From Photobacterium piscicola (GTDB lineage Bacteria > Pseudomonadota > Gammaproteobacteria > Enterobacterales > Vibrionaceae): a stretch of 64,000 nucleotides of DNA. The DNA lies in the NCBI RefSeq assembly GCF_900166965.1, contig NZ_FUZI01000016.1, positions 1 to 64,000 of the forward strand. Reading direction: 5' to 3'. Both the position numbers and the translations under genes were made by a program. Shown here piece after piece: positions 1 through 10,355 of this stretch (positions are counted from its first letter, which is position 1; each line of letters begins with the position of its first letter). The notes beneath the pieces are model-generated. The model was not told the DNA's origin. It ran no database searches and saw only the letters and a list, made by a program, of their open reading frames with translations.

Positions 1-140
1 AAGAAAGAATAGCAAAAATAAAGAAAAGAAAAAAAGTAGACTAGAATATAAAGAAGAAAAAAAAATAGAAAGAAAAAAAAAAAGGAAAAAAGGAAAAAAA
101 GAAAAAAGAAAAACAGAAAAAAAGGAAAGCAGAAAAGAAG
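1..140. other. Polypurine, A-rich low-complexity tract
   Basis: The + strand here is almost entirely A and G, with very few C or T. No gene is visible on either strand. It lies beyond the terminator of the rpmB-rpmG operon and runs into the 8-bp tandem repeat. It could be a degenerate extension of that repeat. A sequencing or assembly artefact is also possible because it touches the window edge. Confidence 0.7.
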
Positions 141-225
141 GAAAGCAGGAAAGCAGGAAAGCAGGAAAGCAGGAAAGCAGGAAAGCAGGAAAGCAGGAAA
201 GCAGGAAAGCAGGAAAGCAGGAAAG
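141..225. repeat. 8-bp tandem repeat (GAAAGCAG) x10 plus a partial unit
   Basis: Ten exact consecutive copies of GAAAGCAG occupy 141-220, followed by a partial GAAAG. The region just upstream (124-140) holds imperfect copies. The unit is not a multiple of three and lies outside any gene, so it does not encode a repeat protein. Such arrays usually vary in copy number by slippage. It sits about 20 bp beyond the rpmG terminator. Confidence 0.9.
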
Positions 226-242
226 AATACCGAATTTTAAAT

Positions 243-271
243 ATAAAAAAACCCAGCTAGGCTGGGTTTTT
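243..271 (-). terminator. Rho-independent terminator of rpmB-rpmG
   Basis: An inverted repeat AACCCAGC / GCTGGGTT with a three-base loop is followed on the minus strand by a run of T (the A-run at 244-251). It lies about 20 bp after the rpmG stop codon. Confidence 0.85.
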
Positions 272-291
272 ATCAAAGATTTAAAAATCAA

Positions 292-459
292 TTACTTGAT
301 TTTAGCTTCTTTGTAAAGCACGTGCTGGCGAACTACTGGATCAAATTTCTTGATCTCAAATTTGCCTGGCATGTTGCGCTTGTTCTTGTCGGTAGTGTAG
401 AAGTGGCCTGTACCAGCTGATGATACTAGACGGATCTTCTCACGAATGCCTTTAGCCAT
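292..459 (-). CDS. rpmG: 50S ribosomal protein L33 (bL33)
   Basis: This 55-residue basic protein starts [18 protein letters not shown] and ends in KEAKIK, the standard bL33 sequence and length. It is a component of the large ribosomal subunit near the E site. The zinc-binding cysteines of some bL33 paralogues are absent, as is usual for gammaproteobacteria. The start is preceded by an AGAGGAA ribosome binding site. It follows rpmB by 13 bp on the same strand, the classic rpmB-rpmG operon, and is closed by a terminator. Confidence 0.96.
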   Translation of the reverse strand: MAKGIREKIRLVSSAGTGHFYTTDKNKRNMPGKFEIKKFDPVVRQHVLYKEAKIK

Positions 460-472
460 TGTTCAAATTCCT

Positions 473-709
473 CTAAACGTTCTCGCCGCGGACACGCATC
501 TCTGCAAGAACGGTATCAATACCTTTCTTATCAATGATACGCATACCTTTAGCAGTAAGACGTAGTTTAACGAAGCGTTTTTCGCTTTCTACCCAGAAAC
601 GATGAGTTTGCAGGTTCGGCAGAAAACGACGCTTGGTGGCATTACGTGCGTGTGAACGGTTGTTACCCGTTACAGGACGCTTACCAGTTACTTGGCATAC
701 TCGGGACAT
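473..709 (-). CDS. rpmB: 50S ribosomal protein L28 (bL28)
   Basis: The 78-residue product starts [20 protein letters not shown], the bL28 signature, and matches the family length exactly. An upstream in-frame ATG at 748 would add 13 residues with no counterpart in L28. The chosen ATG has a GGAG ribosome binding site about 10 bases upstream. It is a structural protein of the large subunit and is co-transcribed with rpmG. The upstream stretch 710-880 is AT-rich and probably contains the operon promoter. Confidence 0.96.
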   Translation of the reverse strand: MSRVCQVTGKRPVTGNNRSHARNATKRRFLPNLQTHRFWVESEKRFVKLRLTAKGMRIIDKKGIDTVLAEMRVRGENV

Positions 710-880
710 TACTGTCTTCTCCAAATCGTTTCGCTCGATATCTACCATGGAAATTTAATGTGAAATGCAATTTCACATATAACCACAGCTATCAAAGGTC
801 GCGCATTATACTAAGTCAAAACCAGTTGCTCAAGTCCCGAGCAGATCCTTTCTCACTTTTTTTTTCGATAATTGTCTATT

Positions 881-1555
881 TTATAGCCAACCGCGCTCGG
901 AAAAGGAAATAACATCCCCTTCACCGACAACAAAATGATCCAGAACACGAATATCGACTAAAGCCAGCGAATCGCTGATCTTGCGGGTTATTCGATGGTC
1001 AGCCTGACTAGGTTCAGCAACGCCTGATGGGTGATTATGCGCTAAAATTAACGCGGCTGCATTAAGTTCTAACGATCTTTTTACAACTTCACGTGGGTAA
1101 ACACTCGCACAATCGAGTGTTCCTTCAAATAATATCTCTCCCGTAATCACTCGGTGTTGATTGTCTAGGAATAGGATATAAAAGGCTTCGCGCTGTTTAT
1201 GACGTAATTTTTTGACTAAATATTGGCGAGTATTTTGTGGGTTTGTGAGCGCACTATCTTTTTTTAAAATTTCTTCTAAATATCGATCCCCCATCGCTAA
1301 AACGGCCTTTAAAAGTGCAAATTTCGCTGGGCCTAAGCCTTTAACCTGACAAAAAGTTTCTTTATCTGCCGCCAGCAAAGCGCGTAATGAACCAAATTCT
1401 TGTAATAAATACGTCGCCAATTCCAACGCATTCATTCCTTTTATGCCTGTACGTAAAAAAATAGCTAATAATTCGGCATCAGTAAGCGCATCACTACCGT
1501 GAGATAATAATTTTTCTCGCGGTCGAGATGCTAATGGCAATTGCTTAAGCGACAT
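881..1555 (-). CDS. radC: RadC/YicR family JAB-domain protein
   Basis: The 224-aa product has an N-terminal helix-hairpin-helix region (VKGLGPAK near residues 71-78) and a C-terminal JAB/MPN metalloprotease-like domain. That domain carries HNHPSG at 173-178 and a downstream Asp186, which together give the HxH...S..D zinc motif. The family was named for DNA repair, but the biochemical role is not settled. The start at 1555 is chosen over 1576 because an AGGAGGG site lies just before it and the length then equals the family norm. It is divergent from coaBC and upstream of rpmB, as in related genomes. Confidence 0.93.
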   Translation of the reverse strand: MSLKQLPLASRPREKLLSHGSDALTDAELLAIFLRTGIKGMNALELATYLLQEFGSLRALLAADKETFCQVKGLGPAKFALLKAVLAMGDRYLEEILKKDSALTNPQNTRQYLVKKLRHKQREAFYILFLDNQHRVITGEILFEGTLDCASVYPREVVKRSLELNAAALILAHNHPSGVAEPSQADHRITRKISDSLALVDIRVLDHFVVGEGDVISFSERGWL

Positions 1556-1792
1556 ATTCCCTCCTGTATTGATCAACTATTAGCAAAACAGGCTGCTACT
1601 TTTATACAACTTCACAACCAATGTTCCATGAAAGCGTCTCCAAAGTTTATGCTTAACACCTCGCATTACAGCAATAGAACCTCGAAACGATCACCTCTAA
1701 AGATAAAACGATGAATTGCAGTCAATGACCGTTAATACGTTTGATGCTATCGTGTCTGCAAAATTTATTGGCATCTAAACACAGGCAAAACC

Positions 1793-3007
1793 ATGCAAAC
1801 TCTGGCAGGAAAAAAAATCCTTCTCGGCATTAGCGGCGGTATCGCTGCCTATAAATGCGCAGAACTGACCCGTCGTTTAATTGAACGTGGCGCACAAGTT
1901 CAAGTCGTCATGACTAAAGCAGCACAAGAATTCATTACACCATTAACGATGCAAGCAGTGTCGGGAAACCCCGTTTCAAGTAGCTTATTAGATCCTTCCG
2001 CTGAAGCATCCATGGGACATATTGAGTTAGCTAAATGGGCTGATTTAGTCTTACTGGCGCCCGCAACTGCAGACTTAATCGCACGTATCAGCGCGGGTAT
2101 GGGAAATGACTTACTCTCAACACTGTGTTTAGCCACGGATGCGCCCATTGCCGTAGCTCCTGCAATGAATCAACAAATGTACCGTAATATCGCCACTCAA
2201 GAGAACCTTGTTACTCTGCAACGACGTGGCGCGATGTTATGGGGACCTGCCAGTGGTGAACAAGCATGTGGCGATGTTGGCCCAGGGCGAATGTTAGAGC
2301 CGATGCAATTAGTCCATCACTGTGAAGATTTTTTCCGTCCTGCCGATCTTAGTGGCCTAAACATTGTTATCACTGCGGGTCCAACACGTGAAGCCATTGA
2401 TCCTGTACGTTATTTGAGTAATTACAGTTCAGGTAAAATGGGATATTCCGTCGCACAGGTCGCAGCACAACGTGGTGCAAACGTAACCTTAATCAGTGGT
2501 CCCGTTAACTTAGCCGTTCCTAATGGCGTCACCTGTATTAACATCAATAGCGCTGAAGAGATGCATCAAGCCGCATTAGAACAAGCAATCAATAACAATA
2601 TTTTTATTGCCTGTGCTGCGGTTGCCGATTTCCGCCCCGCCCATGTCGCGCCGCAAAAAATGAAAAAACAAGACGGCAATGATGAAATGGTCATTCAACT
2701 AGTGAAAAACCCAGATATTGTTGCCAGTGTTGCCGCTCTTACTGAAAACCGTCCCTTTACTGTCGGTTTCGCGGCTGAAACACAAAATGTTGAACATTAT
2801 GCTCGTGGTAAATTAGCCAATAAAAACCTCGATTTAATTTGCGCCAATGACGTATCTGTCCAAGGGCAAGGCTTCAACAGTGATAACAACGCCTTACATT
2901 TATACTGGCCTAATGGCGATAAAACATTACCATTAGCCTCTAAAACCGATCTTGGTCAGCAATTGCTTACCGAAATTGTTAGCCTTTATCAACATGTCAC
3001 GCACTAG
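1793..3007 (+). CDS. coaBC: Bifunctional phosphopantothenoylcysteine decarboxylase / phosphopantothenate-cysteine ligase
   Basis: This 404-aa cytosolic enzyme performs two steps of coenzyme A synthesis: CTP-dependent ligation of cysteine to 4-phosphopantothenate and FMN-dependent decarboxylation. The N-terminal CoaC flavoprotein domain (about 1-190) shows GGIAAYK, the catalytic His76 in [16 protein letters not shown] at 123-130 and the active-site Cys159. The C-terminal CoaB domain begins with [14 protein letters not shown] and contains the KMKKQDG lysines. It is followed 9 bp later by dut, so the two are probably co-transcribed. Confidence 0.97.
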   Translation: MQTLAGKKILLGISGGIAAYKCAELTRRLIERGAQVQVVMTKAAQEFITPLTMQAVSGNPVSSSLLDPSAEASMGHIELAKWADLVLLAPATADLIARISAGMGNDLLSTLCLATDAPIAVAPAMNQQMYRNIATQENLVTLQRRGAMLWGPASGEQACGDVGPGRMLEPMQLVHHCEDFFRPADLSGLNIVITAGPTREAIDPVRYLSNYSSGKMGYSVAQVAAQRGANVTLISGPVNLAVPNGVTCININSAEEMHQAALEQAINNNIFIACAAVADFRPAHVAPQKMKKQDGNDEMVIQLVKNPDIVASVAALTENRPFTVGFAAETQNVEHYARGKLANKNLDLICANDVSVQGQGFNSDNNALHLYWPNGDKTLPLASKTDLGQQLLTEIVSLYQHVTH

Positions 3008-3016
3008 AGCATAATT

Positions 3017-3475
3017 ATGAATACTATCGATCTTAAAATTCTTGACCCACGCGTTGGAACAGAGTTTCCATTACCTGCGTATGCAACGACAGGTTCAGCT
3101 GGACTGGATTTACGTGCATGTCTTGATCAAGCATTAATCGTTGCCCCAGGTGAAACCCACCTCGTACCAACAGGTTTAGCTATTCATATTGGCAACCCTA
3201 ATCTAGCGGCAACAATTTTACCGCGTTCAGGTCTTGGTCATAAACATGGTATTGTTTTAGGTAACCTTGTCGGTCTGATTGATTCTGATTACCAAGGTCA
3301 ATTGATGGTATCCGTTTGGAACCGGGGTGATACCACCTTCACTATCGAGCCGGGCGATCGTATTGCACAGTTAGTTTTCCTTCCTGTGGTACAAGCGCAA
3401 TTTAATATCGTTACGGATTTTGATGATGCAAGCCATCGTGGTGAAGGCGGTTTCGGTCACTCAGGCCGAAAATAA
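3017..3475 (+). CDS. dut: dUTP diphosphatase (dUTPase)
   Basis: The 152-aa trimeric dUTPase hydrolyses dUTP to dUMP and pyrophosphate, keeping uracil out of DNA and supplying dTMP synthesis. All five family motifs are present in order: [31 protein letters not shown] and the C-terminal GEGGFGHSG that closes over the substrate. It lies 9 bp after coaBC in the conserved coaBC-dut-slmA order and is followed by a terminator. Confidence 0.97.
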   Translation: MNTIDLKILDPRVGTEFPLPAYATTGSAGLDLRACLDQALIVAPGETHLVPTGLAIHIGNPNLAATILPRSGLGHKHGIVLGNLVGLIDSDYQGQLMVSVWNRGDTTFTIEPGDRIAQLVFLPVVQAQFNIVTDFDDASHRGEGGFGHSGRK

Positions 3476-3559
3476 AACCACCTCAATCAATACATGCCAA
3501 TTATGCTTTTAACGCATAAAGCGGTTTTGATGATAAAATAACCGATAACGATCAAGCAC

Positions 3560-3591
3560 AAAGCGCAACTTTTGACGGTGGCGCTTTTTTT
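3560..3591 (+). terminator. Rho-independent terminator of coaBC-dut
   Basis: AAAGCGC at 3560-3566 pairs with GCGCTTT at 3581-3587 and is followed by a T-run. It lies about 85 bp after the dut stop and separates coaBC-dut from slmA. Confidence 0.7.
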
Positions 3592-3667
3592 GCTGATAAA
3601 CTGCATACATTTACCATCGATCGCTTTTCACGACGCAATGGCATCGCTAAGATAGGCGGGTTTCATG

Positions 3668-3681
3668 CTGTCCATGGACAG
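3668..3681. promoter_or_regulatory. Perfect 14-bp palindrome upstream of slmA
   Basis: CTGTCCATGGACAG is a perfect dyad that ends 27 bp before the slmA start codon. Its position between the likely promoter and the gene is that of an operator or 5'-UTR element. It does not resemble the known SlmA-binding site GTGAGTACTCAC. The binder is unknown. Confidence 0.4.
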
Positions 3682-3708
3682 TCTCATTTTGCAAAGGAAC
3701 GATAATTC

Positions 3709-4299
3709 ATGGCTGGCACCAAAAAAAGCAATCGCCGCGAAGAGATACTTCAGTGTCTTGCTCATATGTTGGAATCTAATCAAGGAAGCCAACGTATTAC
3801 GACCAAAATGCTGGCGGCTAATGTTGGGGTCTCGGAAGCTGCACTCTATCGCCACTTCCCAAGTAAAGCACGGATGTTTGAAGGCCTGATTGAATTTATC
3901 GAAGATTCAATTACTACTCGAATTAACCGCATTCTTGATGACGAAAAAGATACCCTTACTCGTCTGCGTATGGTGCTACAACTAATCTTAATGTTTGGTG
4001 AACGTAACCCTGGCCTCAGTCGTATCATGACAGGTCACGCACTGATGTTTGAACAAGATCGCTTACAATCACGCATCAACCAATTATTTGAACGTATTGA
4101 ATCACAGTTACGCCAAATACTAAAAGAACGTAAATTACGAGAAGGTAAAGGCTTTCCTGTTGATGAATCGATTTTAGCAGCACAGCTATTAGGTCAAGTT
4201 GAAGGCAGTCTTAGTCGTTATGTTCGTTCAAGCTTTAAATATAAGCCAACTGAAAATTTTGATGACTACTGGCAATTGCTTAGTGGTCAGTTAGGTTAA
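3709..4299 (+). CDS. slmA: Nucleoid occlusion factor SlmA (TetR family)
   Basis: This 196-aa TetR-fold protein has a helix-turn-helix at about residues 28-52 ([20 protein letters not shown]) and an all-helical C-terminal dimerisation domain. SlmA binds specific chromosomal sites and antagonises FtsZ polymerisation over the nucleoid. Sequence and location between dut and pyrE match SlmA (formerly ttk) of Enterobacteria and Vibrio. A GGAACG-like site precedes the ATG. A palindrome lies just upstream and a bidirectional terminator follows. Confidence 0.94.
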   Translation: MAGTKKSNRREEILQCLAHMLESNQGSQRITTKMLAANVGVSEAALYRHFPSKARMFEGLIEFIEDSITTRINRILDDEKDTLTRLRMVLQLILMFGERNPGLSRIMTGHALMFEQDRLQSRINQLFERIESQLRQILKERKLREGKGFPVDESILAAQLLGQVEGSLSRYVRSSFKYKPTENFDDYWQLLSGQLG

Positions 4300-4331
4300 T
4301 CACACTGACAAACCACATTATAAAGCACCAT

Positions 4332-4366
4332 AAAAAAAGCGAGCGTCCATGACCCTCGCTTTTTTA
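4332..4366. terminator. Bidirectional terminator between slmA and pyrE
   Basis: AAAAAAAGCGAG and CTCGCTTTTTTAT form a stem flanked by an A-run on the left and a T-run on the right, so it can stop transcription in both directions. It serves the convergent slmA and pyrE genes. Confidence 0.88.
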
Positions 4367-4388
4367 TAATAACTAGTTAATTAAACGG

Positions 4389-5033
4389 TTATTCAACGCC
4401 GTATTGAACACGGTAGGCTGTTACAGCAGCTAAATGCTGCTCCATACCTGTTTGCTCACTTAAATACGTGACCACATCGCCTAGCGACACAATTGAAATG
4501 ACTGCACAACCAAAATCACGTTCAACTTCTTGAATCGCAGACAATTCACTTTGGCCCTTTTCTTGACGATCGATAGCGACTAACACACCCGCTAAATCAG
4601 CACCGTTCGCCTTAATGATTTCCATTGATTCACGAATAGCTGTGCCTGCGGTAATAACGTCATCAACTAACATAATGCGCCCCACAAGGTCACTCCCAAC
4701 AAGATTGCCACCTTCACCGTGATTTTTCGCTTCTTTACGGTTAAAACAATATGGCGTATCTACATCATGGTGATCCGCTAATGCAACAGCGGTGGTAGTT
4801 GCAATGGGAATCCCTTTATACGCAGGGCCAAACAACACATCAAATTCAATGTTAGCGTCAACCAATGCTTCAGCATAGAAACGGCCTAGACGTGCAAGAT
4901 CACGACCAGTATTAAATAAACCCGCATTAAAGAAATACGGACTCTTACGGCCGGACTTCAGAGTGAACTCACCAAACTTTAAGACACCTTTCTCTAGGGC
5001 GAATTCGATGAACTGACGCTGATATGCTTTCAT
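4389..5033 (-). CDS. pyrE: Orotate phosphoribosyltransferase
   Basis: The 214-aa enzyme converts orotate and PRPP to OMP in de novo pyrimidine synthesis. The PRPP-binding motif [12 protein letters not shown] is at residues 121-132, and the N-terminal [14 protein letters not shown] segment is typical of bacterial PyrE. It lies downstream of rph on the same strand. The interval contains a strong intrinsic terminator close to the end of rph, which implies UTP-sensitive attenuation as in Escherichia coli. Confidence 0.97.
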   Translation of the reverse strand: MKAYQRQFIEFALEKGVLKFGEFTLKSGRKSPYFFNAGLFNTGRDLARLGRFYAEALVDANIEFDVLFGPAYKGIPIATTTAVALADHHDVDTPYCFNRKEAKNHGEGGNLVGSDLVGRIMLVDDVITAGTAIRESMEIIKANGADLAGVLVAIDRQEKGQSELSAIQEVERDFGCAVISIVSLGDVVTYLSEQTGMEQHLAAVTAYRVQYGVE

Positions 5034-5157
5034 TGTGGCTCCTTAAACGACTTTCGTGTTTTACAATGTTGAAATGGACACAACCTTTACATTGCGAAGA
5101 ATGTAAAACTGTTGCAGCTAAAACTCATGACTATTCCTATAGCCTATAAATTTTAGA

Positions 5158-5189
5158 TAAAAAAAAGCGGCTCCTTAATAGGAACCGCT
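5158..5189 (-). promoter_or_regulatory. pyrE attenuator (intrinsic terminator between rph and pyrE)
   Basis: On the minus strand, AGCGGTTCC and GGAGCCGCT form a nine-base stem with a six-base loop, followed by eight T. The stem starts 7 bases after the rph stop codon. In E. coli the equivalent hairpin controls pyrE: when UTP is low, RNA polymerase pauses, the ribosome reaches the end of rph and blocks the hairpin. The tight spacing here fits that mechanism. That part is inference. Confidence 0.85.
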
Positions 5190-5195
5190 CAATAA

Positions 5196-5912
5196 CTAAT
5201 TTTCTAATACTTGTTTCTGCATCGAAATAATATCGGATATACCGTCTTTCGCCAGCGCTAACATTGCCAATAACTCTTCATGACTGAATGCCTCGCCTTC
5301 AGCCGTACCCTGAATTTCAATCATTTTACCGTCTTCGGTCATGACCACATTCATGTCAGTTTCAGCAGCTGAATCTTCAAGGTACTCAAGATCGCAAATT
5401 GGTTCACCTTTATAGATACCAACCGAAACAGCAGCAACCATGCCTTTAAGTGGGCTTTTCTTAATCATGCCTTTTTCAAGCATATAATTAATTGCATCCA
5501 CTAAAGCAACCATCGCACCTGTAATAGAAGCAGTACGTGTACCGCCATCGGCTTGAATCACATCACAGTCAACCGTGATCATTTGTTCACCAAGGACTTT
5601 TAAATCAACCGCAGCACGTAAACTACGTGCAATCAGACGCTGAATTTCCATGGTGCGACCGCCTTGCTTACCACTCGCGGCTTCACGACGGTTACGGGTA
5701 TGGGTTGCACGTGGCAACATACCGTATTCTGCAGTCACCCAACCTTGGCCTTTACCTTTAAGCCAACGCGGCACATTTTCTTCAACACTGGCAGTACAAA
5801 TTACTTTGGTGTTGCCAAATTCAACTAATACTGAACCCTCAGCATGGGCTGTATAGTTACGAGTAATAGTGATTGGACGTACCTGAGTGGCACTTCTTCC
5901 GCTTGGACGCAT
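5196..5912 (-). CDS. rph: Ribonuclease PH
   Basis: This 238-aa phosphorolytic 3'-5' exoribonuclease trims tRNA precursors. The protein begins [20 protein letters not shown] and carries the [12 protein letters not shown] and [20 protein letters not shown] segments of RNase PH. An upstream extension to 6149 is open but lacks similarity, so the start at 5912 with a GGGAAA site is chosen and gives the family length. It also acts as the translated leader for the pyrE attenuator. It is divergent from yicC. Confidence 0.96.
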   Translation of the reverse strand: MRPSGRSATQVRPITITRNYTAHAEGSVLVEFGNTKVICTASVEENVPRWLKGKGQGWVTAEYGMLPRATHTRNRREAASGKQGGRTMEIQRLIARSLRAAVDLKVLGEQMITVDCDVIQADGGTRTASITGAMVALVDAINYMLEKGMIKKSPLKGMVAAVSVGIYKGEPICDLEYLEDSAAETDMNVVMTEDGKMIEIQGTAEGEAFSHEELLAMLALAKDGISDIISMQKQVLEN

Positions 5913-6169
5913 CGGGATTTCCCTTTGGCTGGATGATATTAACCGGCGATTATAGCGACATCTCAATCCCAGTGCACGAGAAAACCACCGCTTAAACGAT
6001 AGATTCAACCTTGTTTTGCATTCACAACAGTAGCCCGCAAGCGGCGATTTCGCATATAATGATAAAACTCGGTTACGACGCATCGCTATTGTTATTAGAA
6101 GACCTGACTTACCGTTAAATGCGCTAAGTTTAGCCGCCGCAACCATCATAACCTAAGGGCCACAAGCCA

Positions 6170-7033
6170 ATGATCCATAGTATGACTGCCTACGCCCGTC
6201 GCGAAATAAAAGGCGACTGGGGTACTGCTGTGTGGGAAATCCGCTCAGTAAACCAACGTTATCTTGAAACCTACATTCGTATGCCAGAGCAATTCCGTAG
6301 CCTTGAGCCGGTATTGCGTGAACGTTTTCGTAAACGTTTAGCACGTGGCAAAGTCGAATGTAACCTTCGCTACGAAGCCAACACTGCCACTAATACTGAA
6401 TTGACAATCAATGAAGCACTAGCCAAACAAGTTATTAATGCAGCTCGTTGGGTAACAGAAACTGCGGGTGAAGGTAATATTGGTCCATTCCAAGTGCTTA
6501 ATTGGCCAGGAGTGATGGAAGCACCAGAACAAGATTTAGATATGATTAATAAAGATCTATTAACTGGCTTTGAGCTAGCAATGGATGATTTTATTGCCGC
6601 CCGAGCAAGCGAAGGCGATAACATGAAACAATTAATCGATCATCGTTTAGCCGCTATTTCAACAGAAGCCATTAAAGTTCGTACGCTAATGCCACAGATA
6701 ATGGTATGGCAACGCGAGCGTATTATGTCACGTCTTGATGAAGCAAAAGTCGATCTTGATAGTAACCGTATTGAACAAGAGCTGATCATGCTGGCACAGA
6801 AAAGTGATGTCGCCGAAGAGCTTGATCGCCTTGACTCTCACGTAAAAGAAACCCAAAAGATTCTTGCTAAAGGTGGCGCATGTGGCCGTCGTCTAGATTT
6901 TATGATGCAAGAATTTAACCGTGAATCAAACACATTGGCATCAAAATCAATTAATACTGACGTCACAGCATCTGCCGTTGAACTAAAAGTATTGATCGAG
7001 CAAATGCGTGAACAGATTCAAAATATTGAGTAA
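6170..7033 (+). CDS. yicC: YicC family endoribonuclease
   Basis: The 287-aa product starts MIHSMTAYARREIKGDWGTA and ends with DVTASAVELKVLIEQMREQIQNIE-like helices, matching YicC in sequence and length. YicC proteins have an N-terminal domain with the RSVNQRYLE signature and a DUF1732 C-terminal domain. They were recently described as endoribonucleases. It is divergent from rph, its usual neighbour, and followed by a hairpin. Confidence 0.93.
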   Translation: MIHSMTAYARREIKGDWGTAVWEIRSVNQRYLETYIRMPEQFRSLEPVLRERFRKRLARGKVECNLRYEANTATNTELTINEALAKQVINAARWVTETAGEGNIGPFQVLNWPGVMEAPEQDLDMINKDLLTGFELAMDDFIAARASEGDNMKQLIDHRLAAISTEAIKVRTLMPQIMVWQRERIMSRLDEAKVDLDSNRIEQELIMLAQKSDVAEELDRLDSHVKETQKILAKGGACGRRLDFMMQEFNRESNTLASKSINTDVTASAVELKVLIEQMREQIQNIE

Positions 7034-7047
7034 GTAACCCTTGCCCA

Positions 7048-7083
7048 AACTTTCCAAGCTGATGCTATTTAGCTTGGAAAGTT
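7048..7083 (+). terminator. Hairpin downstream of yicC
   Basis: AACTTTCCAAGCT at 7048-7060 pairs perfectly with AGCTTGGAAAGTT at 7071-7083 around a 10-base loop. Only a weak T-tract follows, so it is either a terminator or an mRNA 3'-end stabiliser. Nothing else is evident in the rest of the yicC-gmk gap. Confidence 0.6.
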
Positions 7084-7240
7084 GTTTGAAAATGTAGTCT
7101 GATTATGAAATATCATTAAAGCCAGCTAGGCTTAAGTTGTATTGACTCAATAAAAAGATGAATTTTCAAGCAATCAGCTAATTTCAATTATGCGCAGATC
7201 GTGATAATCTTCGCGCCCTTCTATCACTGAGTGAAAATAG

Positions 7241-7870
<630 letters not shown>

Positions 7871-7921
7871 GTTATTTTGTACAATTTTCTATTCCTAATT
7901 TAATAACCACTGGAGTCCTCC

Positions 7922-8200
7922 ATGGCACGCGTAACCGTTCAAGACGCTGTTGATAAAATTGGCAACCGTTTCGATCTGATCCAAATTGCTGCTCGCCGCG
8001 CACGTCAAATGCAAACCGGCGGTAAGGATCCATTGGTTCCTGAAGAAAACGACAAATACACAGTAATTGCACTTCGTGAAATCGAAGAAGGCCTAATTAC
8101 TAAAGATATCCTTGATGCTCGCGAGCGTCAGGAACTGCAAGAGCAAGAAGCAGCTGAATTAGCTGCGGTAAGTGCTATTGCTGGCGACCATCACCGTTAA
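7922..8200 (+). CDS. rpoZ: RNA polymerase omega subunit
   Basis: The 92-aa product starts [20 protein letters not shown] and contains AARRARQM and [16 protein letters not shown], the omega subunit signature. It aids assembly of beta-prime and contributes to a ppGpp-binding site on RNA polymerase. A TGGAGTCC site precedes the ATG. spoT starts 17 bp downstream, so co-transcription is likely. Confidence 0.97.
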   Translation: MARVTVQDAVDKIGNRFDLIQIAARRARQMQTGGKDPLVPEENDKYTVIALREIEEGLITKDILDARERQELQEQEAAELAAVSAIAGDHHR

Positions 8201-8217
8201 TCAGGGAACCAGGCGAA

Positions 8218-10320
8218 TTGTATCTTTTTGATAGCCTGAAAGAAGTCGCAACCAAGTACCTGTCGGAGCCTCAAATTGAGGTGCTTCGACAGGCTTATCT
8301 TGTTGCTCGCGACGCCCATGAAGGCCAAACTCGTTCAACCGGCGAGCCTTATATTATCCATCCAGTTGCGGTCGCCCGTATTCTGGCGGAAATGCGTCTC
8401 GATATTGAAGCATTGATGGCAGCATTGCTGCACGACGTGATTGAAGATACCGAGGTCACTAAAGAGGATCTAGCCTGCCGCTTTGGCGATACTGTTGCCG
8501 AATTGGTTGATGGCGTCTCTAAACTCGATAAGCTCAAATTTCGCGATCGTAAAGAAGCGCAAGCTGAAAACTTCCGCAAAATGATCATGGCAATGGCGCA
8601 TGATATTCGCGTTATTCTAATCAAACTTGCCGATCGTACTCACAACATGCGCACGTTAGGTGCTTTACGCCCTGATAAACGACGTCGTATTGCTCGTGAA
8701 ACCCTTGAAATCTTCTCTCCGCTTGCCCACCGCCTTGGTATCCATAACATCAAATCTGAACTTGAAGAGCTTGGCTTTGAAGCGTTATATCCCAACCGCT
8801 ACCGCGTCCTAAAACAAGTCGTCGCAGCAGCCCGTGGCAACCGCAAAGAAATCATTACTAAAATTCACGCTGAAATTGAGGGTCGCCTCAGTGATGCGGG
8901 AATAACCGCGGTCGTTTCTGGTCGTGAAAAGAATTTATACTCCATCTACAACAAGATGAAGAATAAAGAACAACGCTTCCATTCGATCATGGATATCTAC
9001 GCCTTCCGCGTTTTAGTCGATGATCTTGATACTTGCTACCGAGTATTAGGTCAGGTACATAATCTGTACAAGCCACGCCCAAGTCGAATGAAAGATTATA
9101 TCGCCATTCCAAAAGCCAATGGCTATCAGTCGCTGCATACCTCACTGGTTGGCCCGCATGGGGTACCGGTTGAAGTTCAGATTCGTACTGAAGACATGGA
9201 TCAAATGGCGGATAAAGGGGTTGCAGCCCATTGGACATATAAAGACGGTGAAGCCCCAGGCACCACTGCTCAAATTAAAGCCCAACGTTGGATGCAAAGC
9301 CTGCTTGAATTACAGCAAAGCGCCGGTAGCTCATTTGAGTTTATCGAAAACGTCAAATCTGATCTTTTTCCAGATGAAATTTACGTTTTCACCCCCAAAG
9401 GCCGCATTGTTGAATTGCCAGTTGGTGCCACGGCGGTTGATTTTGCTTACGCCGTGCATACTGACATTGGTAATACCTGCGTTGGATCTCGCGTCGATCG
9501 CCAACCTTATCCATTAAGTAAGCCGCTGAAAAATGGTCAAACCATCGACATTATCAGCGCCCCTGGTGCTCGACCTAATGCCGCATGGCTTAACTATGTG
9601 GTGACATCACGTGCGCGTACTAAAATTCGTCAAATTTTAAAAACCATGCGTCGTGATGAGTCAATAACTCTCGGCCGTCGTCTACTGAATCATGCCTTAG
9701 GCGGTGTGAACATGCAGACAATTGCGGAAGAGAATATCGCCAAAGTATTAAGCGATCTTAAACTAGAAACTGTCGATGATTTACTGACAGAAATTGGTTT
9801 GGGTGAACTGATGAGTGTGGTTATTGCGCGCCGATTATTGGGTAATGCCGACGAACTGACGGCGAAAAACAGCGATCGTCGATTACCGATTCAAGGTGCC
9901 GATGGTATTTTGCTAACCTTTGCTAACTGTTGCCATCCGATTCATGGTGATCCTATTGTAGCCCATGTAAGCCCAGGCAAAGGCCTTGTTATTCACCGTG
10001 AAGAGTGTGCCAATATTCGGGGCTATCGTAAAGAACCGGATAAGTACATGGCGGTTGAATGGAGTGAAGATTTTGAACAAGAGTTTGTCACTAACCTCAA
10101 AGTCGATATGCAAAATCACCAAGGAGCATTGGCTGATTTAACCAATACTATCGCTGCAACTGGCTCTAATATTCAAGGTTTATCAACCGAAGAAAAAGAT
10201 GGCCGTTTATATACGATTACTGTTCGCCTGACGACTAAGAGCCGTGTGCACTTAGCTAATATCATGCGTCGTATTCGTATTATGCCCGACGTCGTTCGTG
10301 TTGCTCGCCAAAAGAATTAG
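8218..10320 (+). CDS. spoT: Bifunctional (p)ppGpp synthetase/hydrolase SpoT
   Basis: This 700-aa RelA/SpoT homologue both makes and degrades (p)ppGpp. The HD hydrolase domain has His72-Asp73 in LHDVIEDT. The synthetase domain (about 240-345) contains DYIAIPKANGYQSLHT. A TGS domain (EIYVFTPKGRIVELP) and a C-terminal ACT domain follow. The start codon is TTG, as in E. coli spoT, giving MYLFDSLKEV and preceded by an AGGGAACCAGG-like site. The gene is followed by a terminator, so trmH has its own or read-through expression. Confidence 0.97.
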   Translation: MYLFDSLKEVATKYLSEPQIEVLRQAYLVARDAHEGQTRSTGEPYIIHPVAVARILAEMRLDIEALMAALLHDVIEDTEVTKEDLACRFGDTVAELVDGVSKLDKLKFRDRKEAQAENFRKMIMAMAHDIRVILIKLADRTHNMRTLGALRPDKRRRIARETLEIFSPLAHRLGIHNIKSELEELGFEALYPNRYRVLKQVVAAARGNRKEIITKIHAEIEGRLSDAGITAVVSGREKNLYSIYNKMKNKEQRFHSIMDIYAFRVLVDDLDTCYRVLGQVHNLYKPRPSRMKDYIAIPKANGYQSLHTSLVGPHGVPVEVQIRTEDMDQMADKGVAAHWTYKDGEAPGTTAQIKAQRWMQSLLELQQSAGSSFEFIENVKSDLFPDEIYVFTPKGRIVELPVGATAVDFAYAVHTDIGNTCVGSRVDRQPYPLSKPLKNGQTIDIISAPGARPNAAWLNYVVTSRARTKIRQILKTMRRDESITLGRRLLNHALGGVNMQTIAEENIAKVLSDLKLETVDDLLTEIGLGELMSVVIARRLLGNADELTAKNSDRRLPIQGADGILLTFANCCHPIHGDPIVAHVSPGKGLVIHREECANIRGYRKEPDKYMAVEWSEDFEQEFVTNLKVDMQNHQGALADLTNTIAATGSNIQGLSTEEKDGRLYTITVRLTTKSRVHLANIMRRIRIMPDVVRVARQKN

Positions 10321-10355
10321 CACTATCAGCGTGATAGCTTGTTAATGATATGAAT

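Noticed and set aside
1-240. CRISPR array
   Set aside because: The 8-bp units are directly adjacent with no spacers, and no cas genes are present.
5913-6149. N-terminal extension of RNase PH
   Set aside because: The frame stays open, but the extra residues have no family match, and 5912 gives the exact RNase PH length with a ribosome binding site.
7048-7083. Mobile-element terminal repeats around 7.05 kb
   Set aside because: The inverted repeat is short, with a 10-base loop and no transposase nearby. It is a simple hairpin after yicC.
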